From Paenibacillus beijingensis (GTDB taxonomy: Bacteria; Bacillota; Bacilli; Paenibacillales; Paenibacillaceae): DNA of 64,000 nt. Every line of letters starts with the position of its first letter. The first letter of the stretch is position 1. The notes under the pieces are model-generated. The model was not told the origin of the DNA, made no database searches, and saw only the letters and a program-made list of their open reading frames with translations. The stretch lies in contig NZ_CP011058.1 of assembly GCF_000961095.1 (NCBI RefSeq), forward strand, positions 4,976,001 through 5,040,000, in the 5' to 3' direction. The position numbers and the translations under genes are program-made. Below, piece after piece: positions 8,546-16,813 of this stretch.

Positions 8546-8980
8546 ACACAAGTTCTTTCGTAGTAAAGTTCCTTCCGTCTTTAGTGTCCCGATGTGGATT
8601 TGAATGGCGCCTCAAATCGCTTTTCTACTTTCCCGGATATTCGGTACCCGCATCTTTGGGTAAATGTCGAGACTAAAGGCTTAACTATCAAGCAGATAGA
8701 ACGAAGGTGAGGACATTCTTTTCCATATCGAACTGTGCTAATATTATGAGTGTCTCTTCCGCGTGCCGGAGATCCTTCAAATTGAATATATTCTACGATG
8801 ATGATTCCGTTAAAGTTCAATAAGCTTGTAACAAACTTGAATGTCTAGCTTCCGCTATGACCGTTAACGTCCGAAGCGATGAAAGTGCCATCGGTTGAGG
8901 TGGTCGGCGGTATCGCAAAAAAGAGGAGGATAATAATGAGAAAATTATTACTACGACGTGTGATAAAGGAGGACAAGCAC

Positions 8981-9217
8981 ATGGTTGACATGCGCCCTTA
9001 CCCCGACTCAAACAATGACTCCAGCGACGATACCCGCGTGAGGTCTGACCGCGGGTCGACGCCCAGTACACCACGCTGGGTGAAAGTGTTTGGCATCATC
9101 GGCCTCGTCCTGATCCTCCTGTTTATTATCCTGCACCTCACTGGGAATAGCTTTAGTGGCCATGGGGGCCACAGACCTCCCTCCAGCGTCATAGAACAAG
9201 GATTGAAAAAACTATGA
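8981..9217 (+). CDS. Small single-span membrane protein
   Basis: 78 residues from MVDMRPYPDS. The ATG at 8981 has AAAGGAGGACAAGC before it; an alternative ATG at 8936 also has GAGGAGG and would add 15 basic residues. A polar, Asp/Ser-rich N-terminus is followed by one membrane helix (VFGIIGLVLILLFIILHL, about 34-51) and a short His/Gly-rich tail. No known function. Its stop overlaps the start of the next gene by ATGA, so the two are translationally coupled. Confidence 0.6.
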   Translation: MVDMRPYPDSNNDSSDDTRVRSDRGSTPSTPRWVKVFGIIGLVLILLFIILHLTGNSFSGHGGHRPPSSVIEQGLKKL

Positions 9218-9420
9218 CCTTAACTACCCGCTTCCGGAAGTTCGCGCTTGCCGCACATATCACTTCCTCGGTCGGTTGGCTTGGCGCAGTCGCTGGTTTC
9301 ATAGCTCTTGCCGTCGCTGGTCTGAGTAGCAAGGATGCACAGATGGTGCGTGCAGCCTATCTCGGTATGGAGTTAATAGCCCGGTTTGTCATCGTCCCGT
9401 TGTGTCTCGCTGTGCCTTGA
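9214..9420 (+). pseudogene. Truncated multi-span membrane protein (DUF2269-like)
   Basis: Starts at the ATG overlapping the previous stop. 68 residues include two hydrophobic segments (HITSSVGWLGAVAGFIALAVAG and ELIARFVIVPLCLA), resembling the N-terminal part of DUF2269-type integral membrane proteins of about 150 residues. The frame ends abruptly in the second helix and the following 95 bases do not continue it in any frame. The right end of the TnpB element begins soon after, so the gene was probably cut by a rearrangement connected with that element. Confidence 0.55.
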
Positions 9421-9515
9421 TCTCTTTTTCTCTCTGATCAGGCGCAACCAAAAAAAATTGGCTTTTCCCACTATTAATTGAAAGGGAAAGATCGTTAAGC
9501 CTTAGAATACCGGAT

Positions 9516-9628
9516 TGAACCTCCCACCGCCTATGCATCCGCTTTGAGGCGGGGGATTCCTGGGTAATCCCTTCTATCGAAAGGAAATTGACCAGGCGAT
9601 CCCTGCCGTCCCGGCAGTTCAACTTCCT
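9516..9628 (-). ncRNA. Possible omega-RNA / right-end region of the tnpB element
   Basis: The 110 bases after the tnpB stop contain the right-end hairpin with GC-rich arms and terminal GGTTCAA. In IS605-group elements the RNA that guides TnpB spans the 3' end of tnpB and this right end. The assignment is by position and hairpin form; no expression evidence. With tnpB broken, it is unlikely to be functional. Confidence 0.35.
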
Positions 9629-10734
9629 TCATTCCAACAAACGAAGTCCTTCCCGTTCGATGTTGATCGCCGCATTATGGTCACGGTCATGTTCGGCGCC
9701 GCACATCGGACACGTCCATTCGCGTACCTTTAAATCTTTCACATCCGGGTTTCGCTGGCCGCATACCGAGCATATCTGGCTTGACGGGAAGCTCTTGTTT
9801 ACCGTGATGACGTTCCGCCCATGCCACTCGGCTTTGTAGGCGAGCATTTCGCCGAACCTGGACCATGACGCGTCCGCGATGGACCGCGCAAGCTTATGAT
9901 TCTTGAGCATGTTTTCTACTTGCAGGTCTTCCAGGCAGATCGTTTGGTTTTCACGAATCAGCCGGATCGACAGTTTGTGCAGGAAATCCTCGCGGCAGTT
10001 TGCGATTTTCTCATGCAGCCGGGCGAGTTTCATTCGGGCCTTGGCACGGTTTTGACCGCCCTTTTGCCGGCGGGATAATCTCCGCTACCAACAGGCCAGT
10101 TTCGTCTCATACTTACGTAGATACTTCGGATTGTCGATGGTTTCTCCCGTAGAAAGGTTCGCAAAATGCTTCAGACCCAGATCGATGCCCACGCTTTTCG
10201 TCTTGTCCACCCGCACATAGGGGCAGTAGAGCATGTTGCATAATACCGAGACAAAATATTTACCGCTCGAGTTCCGGCGTACGGTGGCGGATAAGATGCG
10301 GCCTTCGATCTCGCGGCTTTTTGCAAATCGCACGAGACCAAGCTTGGGCAGCTGAATCCGGTTTCCTTCCACGCGAATCGCGTTCTTATTGTTCTTGGTC
10401 GTATAGCTCTGCCCGGGCGTATGCTTTCGCTTGAACTGCGGATAATCGTTCTGTTTACAGAAAAACCGCTTAAACGCATCATCGAGTGACTTTAGCGCGC
10501 TTTGAAGGGCGGTACATCCACTTTCCGTAGCCAGTCGAATCCCGATTCGCGCTTAAGCAGCGTAAGCTTTCGGGAACAAGCTTTGTAGGTTAATGTTTTC
10601 CGCTCGTTCTCATACACTTGGGTACGAAGGGCGAGAAAACGGTTGTAGACGAATCGGGAGCATCCGAGAGTTTGATTGATGAGCGTTTGTTGTTCTCGAT
10701 CGGGATAGATCCGAAACCGGAACGCTTTGTGCAA
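9629..10734 (-). pseudogene. tnpB: TnpB (RuvC-like RNA-guided nuclease) broken by frameshifts
   Basis: Three consecutive frames make up one tnpB. Piece 1 (10734-10492) is the N-terminus, MHKAFRFRIYPDREQQ. Piece 2 (about 10372-10085) contains the first RuvC Asp in GIDLGLKHFANL. Piece 3 (10033-9629) contains the Glu segment ICLEDLQVENM, the zinc ribbon CSVCG...CPMCG and the last Asp in HDRDHNAA. All catalytic residues are present but at least two frameshifts (near 10480 and 10060) separate them. Intact relatives are about 370-400 residues. Confidence 0.8.
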
Positions 10735-10774
10735 GAAGAGTCACCACCTTTCACGGGTAGTCACCTTCATTATA

Positions 10775-10786
10775 GAACATATGTTC
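10775..10786. promoter_or_regulatory. SOS-box-like palindrome upstream of tnpB
   Basis: A perfect palindrome GAACATATGTTC followed by G, matching the Bacillus LexA/DinR box (GAAC-N4-GTTC). It lies 41 bases upstream of the tnpB start. It might equally be part of the left-end structure of the element. Confidence 0.35.
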
Positions 10787-10888
10787 GTATTTGTCGCGGG
10801 TGGGGCAACAAATATCGGGTACACCCGAAGCGGATTCATCCCGCCACCTACGCTTCGCTTAGAGCTGGGGGTCTTCTCCGTTACTTAT

Positions 10889-11186
10889 GATAAATAGAAG
10901 TGCTCTTTTCGACTTCAAAGCCACTGACAATGTTATTGTCTTGATCCAGCCATAGAACATCAATTAACGAGACAGTATCCAATACGGTATCCGATATGTT
11001 TTCCAGCTTCAAATTCTTTAACGACCATTCGCCAAGAATTTGATCCTCCCATGCCCTCTTGTGATCATTTCGGGCGATCCAAACATTATACCCTAGAGAT
11101 TTTCCAAGCTTCGCCAGATAAAATTGCATTTCCGTATGGCAATCGCGCCTAAGTCTTTTGATAACAGAGTACGGTGTGTTTGGCAT
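10889..11186 (-). pseudogene. Truncated restriction-nuclease-like protein
   Basis: 98 or so residues remain: HTEMQFYLAKLGKSLGYNVWIARNDH, then DTVSLIDVLWL and GFEVEKSTSIY. The IDVLWL...FExExSTSIY pattern recalls a PD-(D/E)XK-type domain at the end of restriction-endonuclease-like proteins, where the Asp and Glu-x-Glu would bind metal. The frame stops two codons after STSIY, where TnpB-element sequence begins, so the C-terminus is lost. The N-terminus may also be incomplete. The family call is moderate. Confidence 0.5.
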
Positions 11187-11235
11187 TAATACTACGTTTT
11201 TGTATCGTTCCTTAACAATTCACTTGGTCAAGCTA

Positions 11236-11268
11236 AACAGAACTTTCCTTATTTCCGAAAGTTCTGTT
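11236..11268. terminator. Hairpin terminator
   Basis: Perfect 12-bp stem AACAGAACTTTC/GAAAGTTCTGTT with a nine-base loop, in the gap between the truncated nuclease gene and the nitrite-reductase remnant. Confidence 0.6.
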
Positions 11269-11349
11269 AAAGAATTCTATGGGTCATAGAAACAAGTATT
11301 ATCCTGATTTGAGTCCTTTGGGTTCCCCACCAACTAAATATCGAATGAA

Positions 11350-11640
11350 TCACGCATTAACCGGGGCAGGCGTTTCAATCCCGGCAACCGCCCCAATTAA
11401 TTTTCGTGCCATTTCCAGACCCGCCTCTTCCGCCCTTTGCAAAAATTGCAAGCAATCAGGCTTTTGGTCACAAACCCAGCCGGATACACTTCAAGTCCTG
11501 AACTCCGGAGATCCTTCTTGACTGCATCAAGCTGATCGGTCGGGACTTCCACGTAGAGCTGTTTGAACGGTGTCATCTCGATTTGACCATCCATAGCTGC
11601 AACGGAACCGATCTTGGCTAGCTGTTGCGGTGTAAACAGA
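11350..11640 (-). pseudogene. Nitrite/sulfite reductase ferredoxin-like half-domain remnant
   Basis: Directly after the copA stop the minus strand reads LFTPQQLAKIGSVA, MTPFKQLYVEVP, LDAVKKDLRSSGLEVYPAG and ACNFCKG, then after a one-base shift AEEAGLEMARKLIGAVAGIETP and a stop (11350-11352). This is the N-terminal ferredoxin-like half-domain of a small nitrite/sulfite reductase-type protein, including the Cys-rich ACNFCKG that would begin the siroheme/[4Fe-4S] region. The true start and the iron-sulfur domain are missing. Non-functional. Confidence 0.6.
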
Positions 11641-14076
11641 CTAATGACGAATATTTACCCGCTGCAGCCGAAGCGCATTGAGGACGACCGATACCGAGCT
11701 TAATGCCATCGCCGCACCTGCTACCCAGGGTGCCAATAATCCGATCGCGGCAATCGGAATCCCGAGCGTGTTATAACCGAGCGCCCAGAACAGATTTTGC
11801 TTGATGTTACTCATCGTCTTGCGGCTCATATAGATCGCATCCGATATGCTCGAAAGGTCACCGCGCATGAGCGTCACATCTGCCGCTTCCATTGCCACAT
11901 CCGTGCCCGTACCGATCGCCATCCCGATGTCCGCCGTCGCTAGAGCCGGAGCATCGTTGATGCCGTCCCCAACCATGGCGACTTTCTTGCCTTGTGCCTG
12001 CAGCTTTTTCACTTCTTCCGCCTTTCCTTCCGGAAGCACTTCCGCACGCACATGATGAATGCCGACCTGATTGGCGATCGCATTCGCCGTCCGTTCGTTA
12101 TCGCCCGTGATCATAATAACTTCAATGCCCATTTCTTTCAGCCGGCTGACTGCTGCCTTCGACGTTTCTTTAATCGTATCCGCTACCGCCACCAGACCTG
12201 CGTACCGGTTATCGATTGCGACCAGCATCGCCGTCTTGCCGGCTTCCTCCAAACGGGCCATCGTTTCGTAGGCGTCACTTGCATCCACTTTGTAGGTTTC
12301 CATCAACCGGCGCGTACCTATCAGCAGTTGTTTACCCTCGACTACTGCTTTAATGCCAAACCCGGGGATTGCTTCAAACGATTCGGTTCCCGGCAGCTCG
12401 ATGTTTCTTGTCTTAATGCCAGCAACAATCGCTTCCGCGAGCGGGTGCTCCGAATTTCTCTCCGCCGAACCGACAAGTCTGAGAAATTCCGTTTCATCGC
12501 CTTCCGTCCAGACATCCGTCAACTCCGGTTTCCCTTTCGTAACCGTGCCTGTTTTGTCCAAAATAATTGCGTCGATCTTATGGGTTTGTTCCAAATGTTC
12601 GCCGCCCTTGAACAAGATGCCAAGCTCGGCCGCGCGTCCGGATCCCGCCATGATGGAAGTCGGAGTTGCAAGGCCGAGCGCGCATGGGCACGCAATGACT
12701 AGAATTGCAATCGCGATTTCCAGAGCGTGCGCGAATTGCCCCGGCGTAACGAAGAAATACCAGACCAGGAATGCTGCAACCGCGATACCGACAACAATCG
12801 GAACAAAGATTCCGGAGATAACGTCCGCTACGCGCTGAATCGGCGCTTTGGAGCCCTGCGCTTCTTCGACGACTTTAATGATCTGTGCAAGAGCCGTTTC
12901 TTTACCAACCTTCGTCGCTTTAATCCGCAGCATGCCATTTTTGTTGATTGTCGCTCCGATGACGGCATCGCCTGCTTTCTTTTCTACAGGCAAGCTCTCG
13001 CCTGTCAGCATCGATTCATCCACCGACGATACACCTTCCAGCACTTCCCCGTCCACCGGCACTTTATCTCCGGGACGGACGAGTACGATGTCGCCTGCGA
13101 TGACCTCATCTACCGGAACGGTAAGCTCCTGTCCGTCACGGACGACCCAAGCCGTTTTCGCCTGCAGACCCATCAAAGACTTGATCGCTTCCGAAGTCCG
13201 ACCTTTGGCGAGTGCTTCGAATAATTTCCCCATGATGACGAGCGTAATCAGAATCGCACTCGTCTCAAAGTACAAGGACGGACCATGATGGATGCTTCCG
13301 CCTCCAATATACCAATCGATCGTCAAATATAAGCTGTAGAAATAAGCAGCCGAAGTTCCGAGCGATACCAGCACATCCATGTTGGCACTGCCATTGCGCA
13401 GAGCTTTATAAGCACCTACATAAAACTGCCTTCCGACATAAAATTGAACCGGTGTGGCCAAAAGGAGCTGAAACCAAGGATTCATGAGAATTTCCGGCAT
13501 GTAAATCCATGAGGTGAATGAAAAATGGGCGACCATGCTCCACAACAGCGGAAACGATAGAATCGCAGAAAGGAGCAGTTTCCGTTGTTGCTTCCGGACT
13601 TCCCTTTTGCGGCGGTCATCCGTGTCTTTATTTTCCTGTTCGGTGACCGCTTTATAGCCGAGTTGTTTGACCTTATTTTGCATATCGGCAATCGAAACTT
13701 CCACCGGCGAATATTCTACACGTGCTGTTTCCATCGCAAAGTTGACGGATGCATTCGAGACTCCGGGTAATTTGTTCAGCCCCTTCTCGATTCGGTTCGC
13801 GCAAGCGGCGCATGTCATGCCTTCCAGTTTAAAGTTGGCCACTTCTTTGGCGGTACCATAACCCAGCTTTTTGATCGTTTCTTCCAACTTCACGACGCCT
13901 ATTTTCTCAGGATCATAACTCACACTTGCTTTTTCCAAAGCAAAGTTTACATTGGCGTTCGTTACACCTTCGAGTTTATTTAATCCTTTCTCAATCCGGT
14001 TCGCGCATGCGGCACAAGTCATACCGGTGATTTGCAGGGTCGTCTGCTTATTTTCGTTCATTTCGGTTGCTTGCAT
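11641..14076 (-). CDS. copA: Copper-exporting P1B-type ATPase CopA
   Basis: 811 residues. Two N-terminal metal-binding domains have the identical motif GMTCAACANRIEKGLNKL (Cys pairs near 21/24 and 89/92). The membrane part follows with the transmembrane copper site IACPCALG, then the phosphorylation motif DKTGTVTKGKPELT, nucleotide-binding SEHPLAEAIV, and hinge GDGINDAPAL. It pumps Cu(I) out of the cytoplasm using ATP. Start ATG has AAGGAG nine bases upstream. copZ lies 33 bases upstream on the same strand and CsoR-type operators precede copZ, so copZ-copA is a copper-induced operon. Confidence 0.97.
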   Translation of the reverse strand: MQATEMNENKQTTLQITGMTCAACANRIEKGLNKLEGVTNANVNFALEKASVSYDPEKIGVVKLEETIKKLGYGTAKEVANFKLEGMTCAACANRIEKGLNKLPGVSNASVNFAMETARVEYSPVEVSIADMQNKVKQLGYKAVTEQENKDTDDRRKREVRKQQRKLLLSAILSFPLLWSMVAHFSFTSWIYMPEILMNPWFQLLLATPVQFYVGRQFYVGAYKALRNGSANMDVLVSLGTSAAYFYSLYLTIDWYIGGGSIHHGPSLYFETSAILITLVIMGKLFEALAKGRTSEAIKSLMGLQAKTAWVVRDGQELTVPVDEVIAGDIVLVRPGDKVPVDGEVLEGVSSVDESMLTGESLPVEKKAGDAVIGATINKNGMLRIKATKVGKETALAQIIKVVEEAQGSKAPIQRVADVISGIFVPIVVGIAVAAFLVWYFFVTPGQFAHALEIAIAILVIACPCALGLATPTSIMAGSGRAAELGILFKGGEHLEQTHKIDAIILDKTGTVTKGKPELTDVWTEGDETEFLRLVGSAERNSEHPLAEAIVAGIKTRNIELPGTESFEAIPGFGIKAVVEGKQLLIGTRRLMETYKVDASDAYETMARLEEAGKTAMLVAIDNRYAGLVAVADTIKETSKAAVSRLKEMGIEVIMITGDNERTANAIANQVGIHHVRAEVLPEGKAEEVKKLQAQGKKVAMVGDGINDAPALATADIGMAIGTGTDVAMEAADVTLMRGDLSSISDAIYMSRKTMSNIKQNLFWALGYNTLGIPIAAIGLLAPWVAGAAMALSSVSVVLNALRLQRVNIRH

Positions 14077-14109
14077 GAACCATCAACTCCTTGCTATCTG
14101 TAGGCGATA

Positions 14110-14310
14110 TTATAGAACATCGTACCCTTGTTCCTCGATCGCTTCCTTGATCTGTCCCATTGTGATCAGATTCTCGTCATACGATACATCGACCGTATTG
14201 CTTTTGAGATCGACTTTGCCGATTGCCCCGATTTCTTTGAGCGCTCCTTCGATTGAATTGACGCAGTGTTGGCAGCTCATACCTTCGACTTGCATTGTGA
14301 TGTTTTTCAT
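14110..14310 (-). CDS. copZ: Copper chaperone CopZ
   Basis: 66-residue HMA-domain protein with the metal-binding loop GMSCQHCVNSIEGAL near the N-terminus. It binds Cu(I) in the cytoplasm and hands it to the N-terminal domains of CopA. GAGGAGAG precedes the ATG. First gene of the copZ-copA operon; two CsoR-type operators lie 80-140 bases upstream. Confidence 0.95.
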   Translation of the reverse strand: MKNITMQVEGMSCQHCVNSIEGALKEIGAIGKVDLKSNTVDVSYDENLITMGQIKEAIEEQGYDVL

Positions 14311-14392
14311 ATTTCATCTCTCCTCATTTTGATTAATATTTGTATCGTTACCCGATTGCTTAACATTCATTACCATCGCCTTCCTTGTTTTT

Positions 14393-14422
14393 AATATACC
14401 CCTCCACCCTATATTTTGTCAA
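14393..14422 (-). promoter_or_regulatory. copZA promoter (-35 TTGACA, -10 TATATT)
   Basis: On the minus strand TTGACA (14417-14422) and TATATT (14393-14398) are 18 bases apart. A CsoR-type operator fills the spacer, so bound repressor would block RNA polymerase. Confidence 0.75.
14395..14413. promoter_or_regulatory. CsoR operator 1, in the copZA promoter
   Basis: Pseudo-palindrome TATAGGGTGGAGGGGTATA on the minus strand, the G/C-run plus TATA-flank form expected for CsoR sites. It overlaps the -35/-10 spacer. Confidence 0.75.
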
Positions 14423-14433
14423 GATTTTTTTAC

Positions 14434-14452
14434 TATACCCATCTACCCTATA
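14434..14452. promoter_or_regulatory. CsoR operator 2, upstream of the copZA promoter
   Basis: TATAGGGTAGATGGGTATA on the minus strand, the same layout as operator 1, centred 39 bases upstream of it. Two sites suggest tandem CsoR tetramer binding. Confidence 0.7.
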
Positions 14453-14504
14453 ATGCTTTCAACAAGAACAGGCAGCACTTGCTGCTTGCTCTTGAAGGAA
14501 GGTG

Positions 14505-14858
14505 TTATTTCGTCAACTTATTGATGGTTGTCATCAGTTCCGTTAAAACTTCCGAATCGCCTTCTTGAATTCGTTCGATGATACAGCTCTTCATATGATG
14601 TTCGAGCAAAAGCTTTCCGACACCATTTAACGCAGCTTGAACGGAGGCGATTTGATTCAAAACATCGTCGCAATAAGTGTCTTTCTCAATCAACCCTTTA
14701 ATGCCTCGAACCTGGCCTTCGATTCGGTTCAATCGGCTGATCAAACTGCTTTTTACTTTATGCGAATGATGGCTCTTTCGTTCTGCATCTTCGGGTTGTG
14801 AACAACAGCCCACATCTTTTTCCTCTGTCTGGTTTGCCATTTCCGTTTGCAAACTCAT
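14505..14858 (-). CDS. csoR: Copper-sensing repressor CsoR
   Basis: 117 residues from the ATG of MSLQTEMAN, chosen for its AAAGGAGG site; a start 11 codons upstream is less likely. The all-helical CsoR/RcnR core begins at SSLISRLNRIEGQVRGI. The Cu(I) ligands Cys-His-Cys are visible in TYCDDVL and LLEHHMKSCI. An extra Cys/His-rich N-terminal tail (VGCCSQPEDAERKSHHSHK) is longer than in classical CsoR. Apo-protein represses and Cu(I) releases it. It is encoded upstream of copZA on the same strand with its own operator-like site. Confidence 0.93.
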   Translation of the reverse strand: MSLQTEMANQTEEKDVGCCSQPEDAERKSHHSHKVKSSLISRLNRIEGQVRGIKGLIEKDTYCDDVLNQIASVQAALNGVGKLLLEHHMKSCIIERIQEGDSEVLTELMTTINKLTK

Positions 14859-14889
14859 TTTAATCGCCTCCTTTACTAAATATTGTACC

Positions 14890-14907
14890 ATACCCCCTGA
14901 CCCTATA
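14890..14907. promoter_or_regulatory. CsoR operator 3, upstream of csoR
   Basis: TATAGGGTCAGGGGGTAT on the minus strand, about 32 bases before the csoR start, the same pattern as the copZA sites. It implies autoregulation. Confidence 0.6.
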
Positions 14908-15027
14908 CAAACAAATGCAAATAGGTAAGAATAAATAATTGGACCCCACTGCAGCTAACAAATTTTATCTCCCAGATTCGCTTTTCGTTCAGGCTGTATA
15001 AGGATTATTGTTCAGCGATTGCACCGT

Positions 15028-15879
15028 TTAGTTCAACAAACCTTTATTTTTCACTAGATTGTCTGTTTCATGAATCAGATTACTTAACATGGCTAGAGCC
15101 TTCTCCAAACCGCCTTGATCTTCTGTGACTAAAGTCAATATGTTATTTATTCTATTGGAGTATTTGCTTGGGACCATGCTAACTGAATCAGCGATGGCAG
15201 CAGCTCCTTTCTCGTTCATCCAGTAAGTTTCGTTAAGTGCAAATAAAACCTGATTCATGCAAGAGATTGACCTAAAACAACACCCAGCAATGTAAGATAA
15301 ATCTTTTTTATAGATACCTTTTTTCCCAATCTCAAGGGAGAAATTTGCTTCCCATAGAAATTTTTGAATGATCGATTTTTGCAAAACGTGCGAGTATGGA
15401 TTTGTTCTGGACTTCATTTCTCCAACAAGACCTGACGGATCCCATAACACCTTACACAACGCTATTTCAGCTAAATACATTGAATTGATAAATCCATGAG
15501 GATGCCCCGGTTGGTAGTCGATTGTGATATCCCCGATGAGGCATTGTTTAATTACTTTTGACACTTTATTAAGATCACGGTATAAAAAATCGACCGGTTT
15601 TTGATACACTTTTAGCCAGCCACCACCATTAATCCATGGTCCCCAGCCACCGATTTCTGTTATTAAGTTGTCTCTATTATCGTCATCCAAGATGGAGGCT
15701 ACCCGACGAAGTTGGGCAATGTCTAACCCACTGTTGGCGCTATAATAAATTCCAATATCAATATCGGAGTTGGGATTTTCAGTCCCCCTTGCCCTTGAAC
15801 CGCCTAGAACCAGAGCATGCACACCATTGACTTGCTTAAGACTGTCAATAATTATTGAAATAATATATTGCACATCCAT
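15028..15879 (-). CDS. Nucleotidyltransferase-domain protein (minimal/ANT-like)
   Basis: 283 residues from the ATG of MDVQYIISII, chosen for GGAGTAAGAGGT just upstream; the open frame extends 61 codons further with no ribosome site. The polymerase-beta-type nucleotidyltransferase motif is clear: LVLGGSRARGTENPNSDIDIGIYY near residues 20-43, with GS and DxD metal ligands. The C-terminal part is helical as in aminoglycoside nucleotidyltransferases and related AMP-transferring enzymes. The substrate is not predictable. Stands alone on the minus strand. Confidence 0.75.
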   Translation of the reverse strand: MDVQYIISIIIDSLKQVNGVHALVLGGSRARGTENPNSDIDIGIYYSANSGLDIAQLRRVASILDDDNRDNLITEIGGWGPWINGGGWLKVYQKPVDFLYRDLNKVSKVIKQCLIGDITIDYQPGHPHGFINSMYLAEIALCKVLWDPSGLVGEMKSRTNPYSHVLQKSIIQKFLWEANFSLEIGKKGIYKKDLSYIAGCCFRSISCMNQVLFALNETYWMNEKGAAAIADSVSMVPSKYSNRINNILTLVTEDQGGLEKALAMLSNLIHETDNLVKNKGLLN

Positions 15880-16092
15880 ACCTCTTACTCCGTTCCGAAT
15901 ATTACTAAGCTTGCCGGATGTATTCTCGCGCAGGTTGAAGCCGGCCAGCTTGCTGATCTTGCCCGCTAGCGGAGCGAACAGACTAAAAAAATAATTCATA
16001 ACAACTGATACAAATGAACCCCCGATTATGCGCATATGTTTGTGTCGTAAACGATTATCCAACTATGTTTATGTCGCCGGACAACTCTTTGC

Positions 16093-16668
16093 TCATGCAA
16101 ATCGCACACCCATAATCCCAGTGATCAAACCGAGAATAGTGCCGAAAATGCAAGCCGCAAGCCAGATTTTTCTGTTGCGGGCTTTTTTCAAAAAACACCA
16201 CCCTAATATGCCTAACAAAATCCCCTCGATTAAAAACCACGGTTCAAAGAGCACTAGATCCCACAACACATAGGCATCTTCATGGCTGTAAAATGATCCC
16301 GACTCCAAAGCGACTGCCCCCCTGATTTGAAGCACTCGATAGATAATTCCATATATGCCGTGCGAAGTGGATAACGAGCATCCTGCCAAGGATATAAATA
16401 GCAGTATAAAACTAGAAACTCTGCTCTTATTCCAATAAATAAATGCAAGTCCAATGAGTCCGGCGAAGGTTAAAAATACGGATGCAATCCAATTAATCAA
16501 TTCAAAGTGGATCAATTGTATTGTATGAGGTTTTAGTAAAACCTCCCCCATCCTGCCTCCTAAAGCCCAATAAAGGTGTGGAACCATGTAGACGATGGAC
16601 CAAATAAAAACTGCATAACCCGACCAAACCTGCGATTTTGTTATCGATTTTTGAGTTTGCGAATACAT
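16093..16668 (-). CDS. DUF3995-type membrane protein
   Basis: 191 residues from MYSQTQKS, with GAGG upstream. About five membrane helices; the first contains GYAVFIWSIVYMVPHLYWALGG, typical of DUF3995 proteins of unknown function. It follows another small membrane-protein gene and a two-component system on the same strand. The stub at 19474-19599 resembles this N-terminus. No functional prediction. Confidence 0.65.
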   Translation of the reverse strand: MYSQTQKSITKSQVWSGYAVFIWSIVYMVPHLYWALGGRMGEVLLKPHTIQLIHFELINWIASVFLTFAGLIGLAFIYWNKSRVSSFILLFISLAGCSLSTSHGIYGIIYRVLQIRGAVALESGSFYSHEDAYVLWDLVLFEPWFLIEGILLGILGWCFLKKARNRKIWLAACIFGTILGLITGIMGVRFA

Positions 16669-16753
16669 ATCTATCAGACCTCGCTTAATTATTCGTTCTT
16701 TTGCCCTCTTCAAACAATGGGGGCTGTCTGCTGAATGCCTCTCCCCCAAAAAA

Positions 16754-16778
16754 ACCGCCGGTTAGCTCAATAAGCGGT
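16754..16778 (-). terminator. Probable terminator
   Basis: Short stem ACCGC/GCGGT followed by seven T on the minus strand, 36 bases after the stop of the membrane-protein gene ending at 16814. Confidence 0.45.
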
Positions 16779-16813
16779 AGTCATGGACCTAGGTTCAAAT
16801 AAGTAAGAAGTTA

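Larger units (their letters stand above)
9516..10889 (-). mobile_element. Decayed IS605/IS1341-type element carrying tnpB only
   Basis: A tnpA-less element of about 1.37 kb. On the minus strand it runs from near 10889, through tnpB (10734 to 9629), to a right end with a characteristic hairpin: CCCCCGCCT...AGGCGGTGGGAGGTTCAA (9516-9560), the form seen at right ends of IS605-group elements where the guide-like RNA ends. The left side also holds an imperfect hairpin (about 10800-10880). Boundaries are approximate. The two flanks belong to different truncated genes (a DUF2269-like gene on the right end side and a nuclease-like gene on the left), so the site is rearranged. Confidence 0.65.

Noticed and set aside
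8581..8820. Minus-strand open frame of 79 codons upstream of the broken NlpC/P60 gene
   Set aside because: No ribosome site, no recognisable motif, and not in frame with the hydrolase remnant.
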